Assembly (NCBI RefSeq): GCF_027853245.1
Contig: NZ_JAPTZM010000001.1
Direction: 5' to 3' (one strand)
Length of the DNA: 64,000 bases
Origin: Atlantibacter subterraneus
GTDB lineage: Bacteria > Pseudomonadota > Gammaproteobacteria > Enterobacterales > Enterobacteriaceae
Shown: piece by piece, positions 8,919-18,500 of the stretch
Position numbering within the stretch: the stretch's first letter is position 1
Layout of the letters: each line of letters begins with the position of its first letter
Notes under the pieces: generated by a model
Told to the model about the DNA's origin: nothing
Database searches by the model: none
What the model saw: the letters and a program-made list of their open reading frames with translations, nothing else
Translations under genes and position numbers: made by a program

Positions 8919-9431
8919 ATGAAACGTTTAGCAGTGGGATATGTAGTGCTGATTCTGAGCAACGCCGCGCTGGCTCATGACGGCACGGTTTATGTCACCG
9001 GGAAAATCAATGACACGACCTGCGTAGTGGCTCCGGGTTCAAAAAACTTTACTGTTGATCTGGGTAGTGTCGCCAGTAAGCAGTTTAACAATAGCGATGG
9101 CGCTGGATTCACCCCGTTTGCCATCAACCTGGAAAACTGCGGCGCGGCGGCAAGATCCGTTACAGTGCAATACAGCGGTACGCCGGACAGCAAAAATACG
9201 CAGTTGCTGGCGCTGACCTCTGACGCGTCATCCGCCGCCGGAGTGGGTGTCGGCATCTATAACCAAAATAAAAGCCTGATCCCGCTGGGGGATGAGAGCC
9301 TGGCGTTTCCGCTGACGCCTAACCAGGCCACCGCGACGCTTAATTTCTATGCCCGCTATGTTACTAACGGCGCGCCAGTTACGCCGGGCAACGCCAATAC
9401 CTCGGCCACATTTGTACTGAACTATGCGTAG
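8919..9431 (+). CDS. Minor fimbrial subunit (FimF/FimG-like), second
   Basis: Pilin-domain protein, 170 aa: signal peptide to ALA, mature HDGTVYVTGKINDTTCVVAPGS with first Cys, LENCGAAARS with second Cys, and C-terminal TSATFVLNYA zipper. AAGGAG is 5 bp before the ATG and 9 bp after the previous stop. Its stop overlaps the start of the second chaperone by 8 bp, which indicates translational coupling. Likely a tip-fibrillum adaptor. Confidence 0.85.
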   Translation: MKRLAVGYVVLILSNAALAHDGTVYVTGKINDTTCVVAPGSKNFTVDLGSVASKQFNNSDGAGFTPFAINLENCGAAARSVTVQYSGTPDSKNTQLLALTSDASSAAGVGVGIYNQNKSLIPLGDESLAFPLTPNQATATLNFYARYVTNGAPVTPGNANTSATFVLNYA

Positions 9432-10161
9432 CAGCGTACTGGCGTTACTGTTTTTCGCCTGCGCAAGCCAGGCGGGCGTCATCATTGGCGGCACCCGCTT
9501 TGTGTTTGCGGAAAATAAAAAAAGTATCAGCGTGACGCTAAAAAACCGTTCGGCGCAAACCTGGCTTATCAGTTCAAAAATATCCTCTGGCAGCGCATGG
9601 CCGGGGAATGACGGCGCGGTCAGGCCCGTTATCCCGTTTAGCGCCACGCCCCCGCTGTTTGCCCTGCATGGCAACAGCGAGAATATTATTCGTCTGGTGG
9701 GAAGCGGCGCGGAGTTGGCCCAGGATCGTGAAACGCTTTTTATGCTGAGCATAGCGGCGATCCCGTCAGGAAAAGCGCCGCCCGGCAGCGTACAAATGGC
9801 GGTACGTTCAAATCTGAAGCTGTTTTACCGCCCCGCTGATTTGCCAGGCGATCCCGCTCGGGCTTATCAGGCGTTGGGCTGGCAACGCACCGCCCGTGGT
9901 TTGACGGTGGAAAATAACACGCCCTATTTCGTCACGCTTTTTAAGCTATCGATTAATGGCGAAGCTATTGATAATCCCGGCGTCGTGGCGCCTTTCAGCA
10001 AACGGCAAACCCCATGGTGCCAGGCTTCTTCCCGATGCCAGCTTTCATGGCAATCGCTTAATGATTATGGACGGGTCATGCCCGCCGTGGTGACAAGCGT
10101 TTACACCACTTCCCAGGGCGTCTCGTCCAGGGTAATCACCAGTGCATCCCCGTCCCGCTGA
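9424..10161 (+). CDS. Periplasmic fimbrial chaperone (PapD family), second copy
   Basis: Second PapD-type chaperone in the same operon, 245 aa, diverged from the first. Signal peptide MRSSVLALLFFACASQA; mature GVIIGGTRFVFAENKK keeps the anchoring Arg; the G1 strand is NIIRLVGSG; KLFYRP carries the anchoring Lys. The normal family end (QSLNDYGRVMPAVV) is followed by about 25 extra residues. The last 61 bases lie antisense to the 3' end of the convergent small gene, so the tail looks like run-on into flanking DNA. A terminal second chaperone may serve selected subunits such as the adhesin or minor pilins (inference). Confidence 0.88.
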   Translation: MRSSVLALLFFACASQAGVIIGGTRFVFAENKKSISVTLKNRSAQTWLISSKISSGSAWPGNDGAVRPVIPFSATPPLFALHGNSENIIRLVGSGAELAQDRETLFMLSIAAIPSGKAPPGSVQMAVRSNLKLFYRPADLPGDPARAYQALGWQRTARGLTVENNTPYFVTLFKLSINGEAIDNPGVVAPFSKRQTPWCQASSRCQLSWQSLNDYGRVMPAVVTSVYTTSQGVSSRVITSASPSR

Positions 10162-10430
10162 TACGCCACCGTATATTGATGCTCATCATGCATATTGCGA
10201 TCGCAGCACGGTTCAAAATAGTGCGTCAGGCAGCGGAAGGTGAACTGGCTGTCGTCGAGGCTGACGATTGCAAACGATTCCAGCTGATAGGCGTAGCGAC
10301 GATCACCGGGAAATTCCGACATCACGAAGCGCTCGAAAATCCCCGCATGGCGCGTAATAAGCTGGATAAGCTGCTGTTTGTTCAGCGCATCAATACCTTC
10401 CAGCGGCAGGCGAAAAGTGTGTTGTTCCAT
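10101..10430 (-). CDS. Hypothetical protein, 109 aa, at the position of ydbL
   Basis: I do not recognise this protein. It starts at ATG 10430 with a good ribosome site (GGAGAG about 5 bp upstream on the minus strand). It has no signal peptide or membrane segment, mixed alpha/beta composition, and a Cys/His-rich stretch FEPCCDRNMHDEH around residues 73-85 that could bind metal. It reads away from ynbE and overlaps the end of the convergent second fimbrial chaperone by 61 bp. In E. coli the gene after ynbE is ydbL, a secreted protein; this one shows no resemblance to it. Confidence 0.6.
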   Translation of the reverse strand: MEQHTFRLPLEGIDALNKQQLIQLITRHAGIFERFVMSEFPGDRRYAYQLESFAIVSLDDSQFTFRCLTHYFEPCCDRNMHDEHQYTVAYQRDGDALVITLDETPWEVV

Positions 10431-10508
10431 GACGGCTCTCCATCAAAATGAGAATACCAGCGTAGCATTTCAGGCCAGCGCCGGAGACTACCCGTCCGGG
10501 GTAGCCGC

Positions 10509-10721
10509 TCAGCGCGTTGTGCTAACAAGCTTCAATATATCGCTGCGATCGTTAAGCAGCGTCTCTACCTCTTTATCCGCTTTGATATTGATGTCGTGCT
10601 CGATTTTTACGTTCATATTGATGGTGATCGGCTCTTTCGGGGCCGCCACCTCGATGCGCGGCGTGCAGCCGCTGAGCACCGGAAACAGCAGCGCCAGCCC
10701 GGTTGCTAACATCACTCTCAT
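10509..10721 (-). CDS. ynbE: Outer membrane lipoprotein YnbE
   Basis: Small lipoprotein (70 aa) with lipobox LSGC and the conserved stretch TPRIEVAAPKEPITINMNV nearly identical to E. coli YnbE. In E. coli YnbE stacks as an outer-membrane-anchored beta structure that joins the AsmA-like YdbH to make an intermembrane bridge for phospholipid transport. Its ATG overlaps the ydbH stop (ATGA-type, 10718-10721), showing coupling. The C-terminus (LLNDRSDILKLVSTTR) is several residues longer than I recall for E. coli. ydbL does not follow it. Confidence 0.93.
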   Translation of the reverse strand: MRVMLATGLALLFPVLSGCTPRIEVAAPKEPITINMNVKIEHDINIKADKEVETLLNDRSDILKLVSTTR

Positions 10722-13357
10722 TGGGGTTCCTCACAGGTTTCGCCGGTTTTGCACTCGCCAGCCGGCAAACTTGCATGTTGTTCAAGCCAGGCCTGAAGAT
10801 TGTCGCCAAACCGCAAGCTGCGCCACAGAGTAAAGAGATTCTCTTCATGCTGATAGTTCAACTTCACGGTGTTACTTTTGCCATCGATGCGGCTGGTGCC
10901 CTGGAGTTCAGCATGCAGCGTCAGTACCCCGAGGTTGGTCAGATTCAGCCGCGTCCAGGAGCGGGAGATCTCCATATAGCGCAGCCAGTTGATGCCGACG
11001 CCCGCCGCCATATTATCTTTGACGATGGCATCTGCCATATCCTTGTCCAGCCGCAGCGTCATCGGGCCGGGGTTGGTCAGCCAGCCGTCTTTAATGATCC
11101 ATTCTGGATTATCCAGCCACAGCGGCAGCGCGCCGTTCACGCGTCCGGACAGGGTAAACTGTTTCGGGTTCACCGCCGTAATCAGCTCGCTGGAGGAGAT
11201 GTTGTTTACCCGCAGCAGCGCCGCATCGCGCTGAGGCATCCGCAGCTGCTGCATACTGATATTGCCGCCCAGCACGTCAACGCTGACGTTGCTGAGGATC
11301 AGCGGCTGCTGTTCGCTCCACGGATACCAGCCTTGCAGATCTGCCGTGAGATGCTGCGCGACCACCTGATTTTCCACGCTGCCGATCCGCAGCCTCACCG
11401 GGCCGCGGGTGCCGAGTTGCCAGGTCGAGTCGCTGAAGCGGAACGGCAGCACAAAATCGACGCCGTCAAATTTGTTATCCGGCATCCAGGCGCTGCCGCC
11501 CTTGAGAACGCCGTGCCCGCCCGCTTCGAAACCCTGCTCCGCCGCCGCTGAGAACGCGATTTGGGCGTAGAAACTGCCGTCGCGCAGCGCCATTTTCCAG
11601 TCAGGCGGGATCAGCGGCTGGAACACCGCCAGCGGCTGCTCGGGCCACCACGCCTGGCCGCGCAGGCGAAGGCCATCCCAGCGGCCATTGACCTGCACCG
11701 GGCCAATCTTATCGGCATGCAGATCGCCTTTGAACTGAAATGAGGTCGGGTCGCTGCCCTGAACGCTGAAGTTAAGCCGCGACGGCGGCAGGACGCTGCC
11801 GCCGGTAAAGGTGGTTTCACCGGCGTCGAGGGTCAATGCGCCTTCAAACAGCGGATGCGTCGCGTCGCGCACCCAGCGCACCGGCTTATCCATCGCCAGG
11901 CGCGGCGCGTTGATGCGCATCGAGCCGTATTGCAGCTTATCAAACCCGGTAGAGAGCGTATTCAGCGTGATGGTGCTGTCGCGCCATTCACCGGTGCCCT
12001 TCACGTCCCAGCGCGCCTGCATCGGCGTAAAGCCGCCCTCGCCCCAGTAGCGCCACTGCCACAGGCCGCTGTCGGGTAAAAAGTCGCTCGCCTGACCGTC
12101 GAGGTGCAATTCAAAGTCGCCCATTTGATGTTCATGGGCGCGCAAAATAGCCTGTAGCCTGCCGTCCACGCCGGTCGAGGCGACTTTGACCCCCGCCAGC
12201 GGCCAGCGAATTTCATCGATATTCAGCGAGTCGATCACCCGACCGCGCGAACGCAGCAGCGCGCCCGGCGCGAAGCGCAGCTGCGGGTCGAGCAGCGGGC
12301 CGCTCAGCACCCCCGGCAGCACCGCATAGAAAATCATTTGATCCTGTTTGGCTTCTCCAGTGAGCTGCACCGGCATGGCGCTCTCCGTGAGGCTCAGTTT
12401 ACCGGGGCCAAAATTAAGCACCGCGTTGCCTTTCCCGGCGGCCCCCTGGGTCACCACGTTTAGCCGCCCGCTGATGAGCGCCGCATCCAGCCCCTGCTGC
12501 CAGTTATCGGCATTAATAGCCAGCCGGCCGCTCAGCGGTATCCCCTCCAGCGCCCAGTGCCAGCGCCCGTCGCTGATAGCGAGCCGATCGGCAGTGACGG
12601 TCCAGGGCAGATCGAGCAGCGGATCGGGATCGTCCGGGGCGCTAATCAGCAGTTGGCCGCGGTTTTGCTCCCACTCCAGCTCGGCATCCGCCAACGGCAG
12701 CGGCCCGGGCAGATGCACTCGGGTGCTGAGGTGCCCCTGGGTCGGCAAACCGTCCGGCAACAGGCCCAGCGTTACTTCGCCTGCCAGCGACAGCGGCGCC
12801 TGCCCTTCAATGGCCTGCAGTGAGAACGATGTGATGGTGGCGGTTTGCCCGTCGATTTGCGCCGCCAGAGCAACGGCATCGCCACGGTAACGGATGGTCT
12901 GGCGCGTCGGGGTCAGACCAACCTGTAATTCCCCGGCAAACTGCTGCCAGGGCGATAAGGTGAATTTTTTGATCGTCAGCCAGCTGTAAGGCAGCATCGC
13001 CTGCCATTCAGCCAGGGTGCGCGGCGCGGCAGGGTTCTCTTCCCCGGCGGGAAGCTGGTTAAAACAGGCGCTGTTCAGGTCGAGCGCGTCGACGTCAAGC
13101 TTCCAGCGGCTGGGATGGCTGAGCGTGGCGTGAGTCACTTTTGCCAGCTCGCAATCCCCCGCCAGATAGCTGAGATGGGGGATCACCACGCTGTTGCGCG
13201 TAATGCGCGGGCTTTCTTCCAGCGCAATGCGGGTGCCCGGTGGTAGCCAAATCCCTACCAGCCCCGGCAGCCAGTGCGCCACCGTTAACAGCAGCGCCAG
13301 CGGCAGCAGAACCAGCAGCAGCGCAAGGGCGATAAGAGCTCGGTATTTACCCCTCAT
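10718..13357 (-). CDS. ydbH: AsmA-like intermembrane phospholipid transport protein YdbH
   Basis: Large envelope protein (879 aa, as in E. coli) with one N-terminal membrane helix (ALIALALLLVLLPLALLL) and a long beta-rich periplasmic body. It is one of the three AsmA-like bridges (with TamB and YhdP) that move phospholipids to the outer membrane. The C-terminal part (GQVNGALPLWLDNPEWIIKDGWL-type region) is the YdbH-specific domain. It is divergent from ldhA and forms an operon with ynbE. No frame damage is visible. Confidence 0.93.
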   Translation of the reverse strand: MRGKYRALIALALLLVLLPLALLLTVAHWLPGLVGIWLPPGTRIALEESPRITRNSVVIPHLSYLAGDCELAKVTHATLSHPSRWKLDVDALDLNSACFNQLPAGEENPAAPRTLAEWQAMLPYSWLTIKKFTLSPWQQFAGELQVGLTPTRQTIRYRGDAVALAAQIDGQTATITSFSLQAIEGQAPLSLAGEVTLGLLPDGLPTQGHLSTRVHLPGPLPLADAELEWEQNRGQLLISAPDDPDPLLDLPWTVTADRLAISDGRWHWALEGIPLSGRLAINADNWQQGLDAALISGRLNVVTQGAAGKGNAVLNFGPGKLSLTESAMPVQLTGEAKQDQMIFYAVLPGVLSGPLLDPQLRFAPGALLRSRGRVIDSLNIDEIRWPLAGVKVASTGVDGRLQAILRAHEHQMGDFELHLDGQASDFLPDSGLWQWRYWGEGGFTPMQARWDVKGTGEWRDSTITLNTLSTGFDKLQYGSMRINAPRLAMDKPVRWVRDATHPLFEGALTLDAGETTFTGGSVLPPSRLNFSVQGSDPTSFQFKGDLHADKIGPVQVNGRWDGLRLRGQAWWPEQPLAVFQPLIPPDWKMALRDGSFYAQIAFSAAAEQGFEAGGHGVLKGGSAWMPDNKFDGVDFVLPFRFSDSTWQLGTRGPVRLRIGSVENQVVAQHLTADLQGWYPWSEQQPLILSNVSVDVLGGNISMQQLRMPQRDAALLRVNNISSSELITAVNPKQFTLSGRVNGALPLWLDNPEWIIKDGWLTNPGPMTLRLDKDMADAIVKDNMAAGVGINWLRYMEISRSWTRLNLTNLGVLTLHAELQGTSRIDGKSNTVKLNYQHEENLFTLWRSLRFGDNLQAWLEQHASLPAGECKTGETCEEPQ

Positions 13358-13569
13358 GGGTGATTAATATCCTGATATTGATAGAGATTTAAACGGGCTA
13401 TCCCGCGCATTGTGCCATTTTTGCCCGCCAGGGTGAACCTGGCCGTTGATTTAAGCGTAGTTGGCCTAAAATTATTGATAACCCTGACTTTCATATCAGA
13501 TTTTTTAGACTTTGTAAGAAAATTTGAATCATGCTAACGTGATCACAGAAAATCACTGGAGAATGTCTT

Positions 13570-14559
13570 ATGAAACTGGCCGTGTATAGCACAAAACAGT
13601 ATGACAAGAAGTATCTACAGCATGTTAACCAGGAATATGGTTACGATCTCGAATTTTATGACTTCCTGCTCACTGAGAAGACCGCTAAAACCGCGCACGG
13701 CTGCGACGGTGTATGCATTTTCGTCAACGACGACGGCAGCCGCCCGGTGCTTGAAGAGCTGAAAAAACAGGGCGTGAAGTTTATCGCCCTGCGCTGCGCC
13801 GGGTTTAACAACGTCGATTTAGATGCCGCCAAAGAGCTGGGGCTGCGCGTGGTGCGGGTGCCGGCCTACTCCCCGGAAGCCGTTGCCGAACACGCCATCG
13901 GCATGATGATGTGCCTCAACCGCCGCATTCACCGCGCCTATCAGCGCACGCGTGATGCCAACTTCTCTCTGGAAGGGTTAACCGGGTTTACCATGCACGG
14001 TAAAACCGCCGGGATTATTGGCACCGGGAAAATCGGCGTCGCCACGCTGCGGATTTTAAAGGGCTTCGGGATGCGCCTGCTGGCGTTCGATCCGTATCCG
14101 AGCGCGGCGGCGCTGGATATCGGCGTGGAATACGTCGATTTACCGACGCTGTTCTCCCATTCGGATGTGATCTCTCTGCACTGCCCGCTCACGCCGGAAA
14201 ACTACCACCTGTTAAACCAGGCGGCGTTCGATCAGATGAAAAATGGCGTGATGATCATCAACACCAGCCGCGGCGGGTTGATTGACTCGCAGGCCGCCAT
14301 TGACGCCCTGAAGAATCAGAAAATCGGTTCGCTGGGCATGGACGTGTATGAGAACGAGCGCGATCTGTTCTTCGAAGATAAGTCCAACGACGTGATCCAG
14401 GATGACGTCTTCCGCCGCCTGTCCGCCTGCCATAACGTGCTGTTTACCGGCCATCAGGCGTTCCTGACCGAAGAAGCGCTGATCAGCATTTCTGAAACCA
14501 CGCTGGATAATTTGCGCCAGCTGGAAAACGGCGGCGAGTGCCCGAACGCGCTGGTGTAA
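13570..14559 (+). CDS. ldhA: Fermentative D-lactate dehydrogenase
   Basis: Cytosolic NADH-dependent enzyme converting pyruvate to D-lactate, 329 aa as in E. coli. It has the Rossmann motif GIIGTGKIGVATL (about residues 148-160) and the catalytic triad of the D-2-hydroxyacid dehydrogenase family: Arg in NTSRGGL, Glu in YENERD and His in GHQAF. ATG 13570 is preceded by GGAG at 13558-13561. The 210-bp gap to divergent ydbH holds its promoter. A perfect 15-bp inverted repeat follows the gene. Confidence 0.97.
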   Translation: MKLAVYSTKQYDKKYLQHVNQEYGYDLEFYDFLLTEKTAKTAHGCDGVCIFVNDDGSRPVLEELKKQGVKFIALRCAGFNNVDLDAAKELGLRVVRVPAYSPEAVAEHAIGMMMCLNRRIHRAYQRTRDANFSLEGLTGFTMHGKTAGIIGTGKIGVATLRILKGFGMRLLAFDPYPSAAALDIGVEYVDLPTLFSHSDVISLHCPLTPENYHLLNQAAFDQMKNGVMIINTSRGGLIDSQAAIDALKNQKIGSLGMDVYENERDLFFEDKSNDVIQDDVFRRLSACHNVLFTGHQAFLTEEALISISETTLDNLRQLENGGECPNALV

Positions 14560-14575
14560 CCTTTTAAGACAATCC

Positions 14576-14624
14576 TCAATGATTACGCGCACATGACGTG
14601 GCACACTCAGCGCGTAATCATTGA
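14576..14624. repeat. Perfect 15-bp inverted repeat between ldhA and hslJ
   Basis: Arms TCAATGATTACGCGC (14576-14590) and its exact complement (14610-14624) enclose a 19-base centre. It lies 16 bp after ldhA and 25 bp before hslJ. There is no U tract, so it is not a standard terminator. It could be a transcript-end structure, a protein-binding palindrome, or part of the hslJ leader. Confidence 0.85.
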
Positions 14625-14649
14625 TGGCATAAATACTTATGGAGGAGTT

Positions 14650-15072
14650 ATGAAGAAATTAACTTGTTTAGCACTCGGTATCGCCCTGCTTGCCGGCTGT
14701 GCGCAATCCGCCAGCGACGCGTTGTCCGCGAAAGACCTTGAGCATCGCCGCTACGTGCTGGAAAGCGTGGACGGTAAACCGATTACCGCAAGCCAGCGCC
14801 AGCTGGACATTAGCTTCGGCGAGAAGCTGCACGTAGCGGGCAGCATGTGCAACCGCTTTATGGGCCAGGGCAAACTGGACGGCAACGTGCTGAAAGTGGA
14901 CGGCATGGCCTCCACCCGGATGCTGTGCGCCGAGCCTGAACTTAACCAGCTGGATAACCTGATCGGCGAACTGCTGACCACCGGCGCGACGGTAGCCGTC
15001 AAGCCGCAGTCGCTGACGTTAAAAAATCAGCAACATACTCTGGTTTATAAGCAGGCCGACTGGGTCTATTAA
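14650..15072 (+). CDS. hslJ: Heat-inducible lipoprotein HslJ (META domain)
   Basis: Outer membrane lipoprotein of 140 aa linked to novobiocin resistance in E. coli. Signal peptide with lipobox LLAGC at residues 13-17, then a META domain (YVLESVDGKPITA... SMCNRFMGQGKL... MASTRMLCAE). Start 14650 was chosen because GGAGGAG lies just upstream at 14641-14647; an in-frame ATG at 14593 would place 19 non-signal residues before the lipoprotein signal. It is convergent with ydbJ, sharing stop bases at 15069-15072. Confidence 0.93.
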   Translation: MKKLTCLALGIALLAGCAQSASDALSAKDLEHRRYVLESVDGKPITASQRQLDISFGEKLHVAGSMCNRFMGQGKLDGNVLKVDGMASTRMLCAEPELNQLDNLIGELLTTGATVAVKPQSLTLKNQQHTLVYKQADWVY

Positions 15073-15335
15073 TAGCTGGCGCAGCTGCCGGAGGCTAAAG
15101 CGGCTTCGCTACAGCGTTTGCCGTTGGGTAGCGCGCACATGCCGATTAACGAACCGTCCAGCTGTCGTGCTGAGAGCGCTGCGCCGCCCACCATCGCGCA
15201 GTTCGCCTCGCCGGAGCTGGACATCGCGGCTTTCATTCCTGGCGCTACGTGCGCCGCCGTTGCCTGTTGAACCGGTTCATTACTGCACGCGGACAAAAAA
15301 AGTGCCGCACACCCCACTAAAAACGCTGCACGCAT
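15069..15335 (-). CDS. ydbJ: DUF333 lipoprotein YdbJ
   Basis: Short lipoprotein (88 aa): signal peptide MRAAFLVGCAALFLSAC with lipobox LSAC, then EPVQQATAAHVAPGMKA and the DUF333 core (SGEANCAMVGG... MCALPNGKRCSE...GSC) with four cysteines. Function unknown. Start 15335 is preceded by GAGGGGAG on the minus strand; the frame opens further upstream but would add 53 residues ahead of a perfect lipoprotein signal. Same neighbour order as E. coli (ldhA-hslJ-ydbJ-ydbK). Confidence 0.9.
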   Translation of the reverse strand: MRAAFLVGCAALFLSACSNEPVQQATAAHVAPGMKAAMSSSGEANCAMVGGAALSARQLDGSLIGMCALPNGKRCSEAALASGSCASY

Positions 15336-15598
15336 GACGCTCCCCTCATTAATAAACAGCAAAACCCCTGCAATATAGGCGAGCCAACGCCGCCACGTCG
15401 AGAGCCCCCTCGCCACTTTCGGCGTCTGGACACATTTTTTAGCACTTTTGTGGCTAATCGCGCCTGAAACGACCAGAAGATATATCGAGGACACAAAAGC
15501 GAAAATGGCCCGGGCGGCGCTTTGCTAGACTTAATAGATTATTTCAGGACTCCACGTTGAGGGAGTTTATTTAATTTTGCGCAATGTAAGGGTGTCGA

Positions 15599-18500
15599 AT
15601 GATCACAATTGACGGTAACGGCGCGGTCGCCTCGGTGGCGTTTCGCGCCAGCGAGGTGATTGCTATCTACCCCATTACCCCCAGTTCCACCATGGCGGAG
15701 CAGGCCGACGACTGGGCGGGCAACGGGGTGACAAACGTCTGGGGCGATGTTCCGCGCGTGGTGGAAATGCAGTCCGAGGCCGGGGCGATCGCCACGGTAC
15801 ACGGCGCGCTGCAAACCGGCGCGCTGTCGACGTCGTTCACCTCCTCGCAGGGATTATTACTGATGATCCCGACCCTGTATAAACTTGCCGGACAGCTCAC
15901 CCCGTTTGTGCTGCACGTGGCGGCACGCACCGTTGCGACCCACGCGCTGTCGATTTTTGGCGATCATTCCGACGTGATGGCGGTGCGTCAGACCGGCTGC
16001 GCGATGCTGTGCGCCAGCAGCGTTCAGGAAGCGCAGGATTTCGCCCTGATTGCCCATATCGCCACCCTGAAAAGCCGGGTGCCGTTTATTCATTTCTTTG
16101 ATGGTTTCCGCACCTCGCACGAAATCAACAAAATCGTCCCGCTCTCTAACGAGACGCTGCTCAGCCTACTGCCGCAGGAGGAAATTGACGCCCACCGCGC
16201 AAGAGCGCTGAACCCGGAACATCCGGTGATCCGCGGCACCTCCGCCAACCCGGATACCTGGTTCCAGTCCCGGGAAGCCACCAACCCGTGGTACGACGCG
16301 GTGTACGACCACGTTCAGCAGGCGATGGACGACTTCGCGGCGGCAACCGGTCGCCAGTACCGGCCTTTTGACTATTACGGCCACCCTGAAGCGGAGCGCG
16401 TTATCGTGCTGATGGGCTCCGCGATTGGCACCTGTGAAGAAGTGGTGGACGAGCTACTGACGCGCGGCGAGAAAGTCGGCGTGCTGAAAGTCCGGCTGTT
16501 CCGCCCGTTCAACGCCAGCCAGATGCTGGATGCGCTGCCGCAAAGCGTGCGTCATATCGCCGTGCTGGATCGCACCAAAGAGCCCGGCGCGCTGGCGGAG
16601 CCACTGTATCTTGACGTGATGACCAGCCTGGCGGAAGCCTTCAGCCGCGGCGAGCGCGAAACGCTGCCGCGCGTGATTGGTGGCCGTTATGGGCTGTCAT
16701 CGAAAGAGTTCGGCCCGGACTGCGCGCTGGCGGTATTTGAAGAGCTGCGCCAGGCGAAGCCAAAATCGCGCTTTACGGTGGGGATTTATGACGACGTCAC
16801 CAATCTCTCGCTGCCGCTGCCGGAAAATACCCTGCCGTCTCACGCCAAACTGGAAGCGCTGTTCTACGGTTTAGGCAGCGACGGCAGCGTGTCGGCCACC
16901 AAAAACAATATCAAAATTATCGGTAACGCCACGCCGTGGTACGCCCAGGGCTATTTTGTCTATGACTCCAAAAAGGCCGGTGGCCTGACGGTTTCCCATT
17001 TGCGTGTCAGTGAAAAGCCGATTAATTCCGCCTATCTGGTGGATAAAGCCGATTTCGTCGGCTGCCACCAGTTGCAGTTTATCGATAAATACCAGATGGC
17101 CGAGCGGCTGAAACCCGGCGGCATTTTCCTGCTCAACACGCCGTACAGCGCCGAAGAGGTGTGGGATCGTCTGCCGCAGGATGTGCAGGCGGTGCTGAAC
17201 CAGAAACAGGCACGGTTCTATATCATCAACGCCCAGAAAATCGCCCGCGAATGCCAGTTGGGCGCGCGTATCAACACGGTGATGCAGATGGCGTTTTTCC
17301 ATCTGACCCACATTCTGCCGGGCGACAGCGCCCTGCAACAGCTTCAGGGCGCGATTGCTAAGAGCTACAGCAGTAAAGGCCAGGAGCTGGTGGAGCGTAA
17401 CTGGCAGGCGCTGGCGCTGGCGCGGGAATCGATTTCCGCGGTGCCATTACAGCCGGTGAATAGCCAGAGCGCCAACCGCCCGCCGGTGGTCTCCGACGCC
17501 GCGCCGGATTTCGTCAAAACCGTGACTGCCGCGATGCTGGCGGGCCTCGGCGACGCGCTACCGGTTTCGGCCCTGCCGCCGGACGGCACCTGGCCGGTGG
17601 GTACCACCCGCTGGGAAAAACGCAATATCGCCGAAGAGATCCCGATCTGGAAACCGGAGCTGTGTACCCAGTGTAACCACTGCGTCGCCGCCTGCCCGCA
17701 CTCGGCGATCCGCGCCAAAGTGGTCTCGCCCGAAGACATGGAGAACGCGCCCGACGCCCTGCAATCGCTGGACGTGAAATCCCGCGACATGCGTGGTCAG
17801 AAATATGTTTTACAAGTTGCGCCAGAAGACTGCACCGGCTGTAACCTGTGCGTGGAAGTTTGCCCGGCGAAAGACCGTCAGAACCCGGAAATCAAGGCCA
17901 TCAATATGATGTCGCGCCTTGAGCATGTGGAAGAAGAGAAAGCGAATTACGACTTCTTCCTCGATTTGCCGGAAATTGATCGCAGCAAGCTGGAACGCAT
18001 CGATATTCGTACCTCGCAGCTGATTACCCCGCTGTTTGAATACTCTGGTGCCTGTTCCGGCTGCGGTGAAACGCCGTATATCAAGCTGCTGACCCAGCTG
18101 TACGGCGACCGGTTGCTGATTGCCAACGCCACCGGCTGCTCGTCGATTTACGGCGGCAACCTGCCCTCCACCCCGTATACCACCGACGCCAACGGGCGCG
18201 GCCCGGCCTGGGCCAACTCGCTGTTTGAAGATAATGCCGAATTTGGTCTCGGTTTCCGTTTAACCGTGGATCAACACCGGGCACGCGTGATGCGCCTGCT
18301 GGAGCAGTTTGCCGATAAGATCCCGGCGGAACTCAACGCGCAGTTGCGCGCCGAGGCCACGCCGGAGGTGCGCCGTGAACAGGTCGCCCAGCTGCGCCAG
18401 CATCTTGCCGGTGAAGCCAGCGCCGATGCGCGTCAGCTACTGACCGATGCCGACGCGCTGGTGGAAAAATCCATCTGGCTGATTGGCGGCGACGGTTGGG

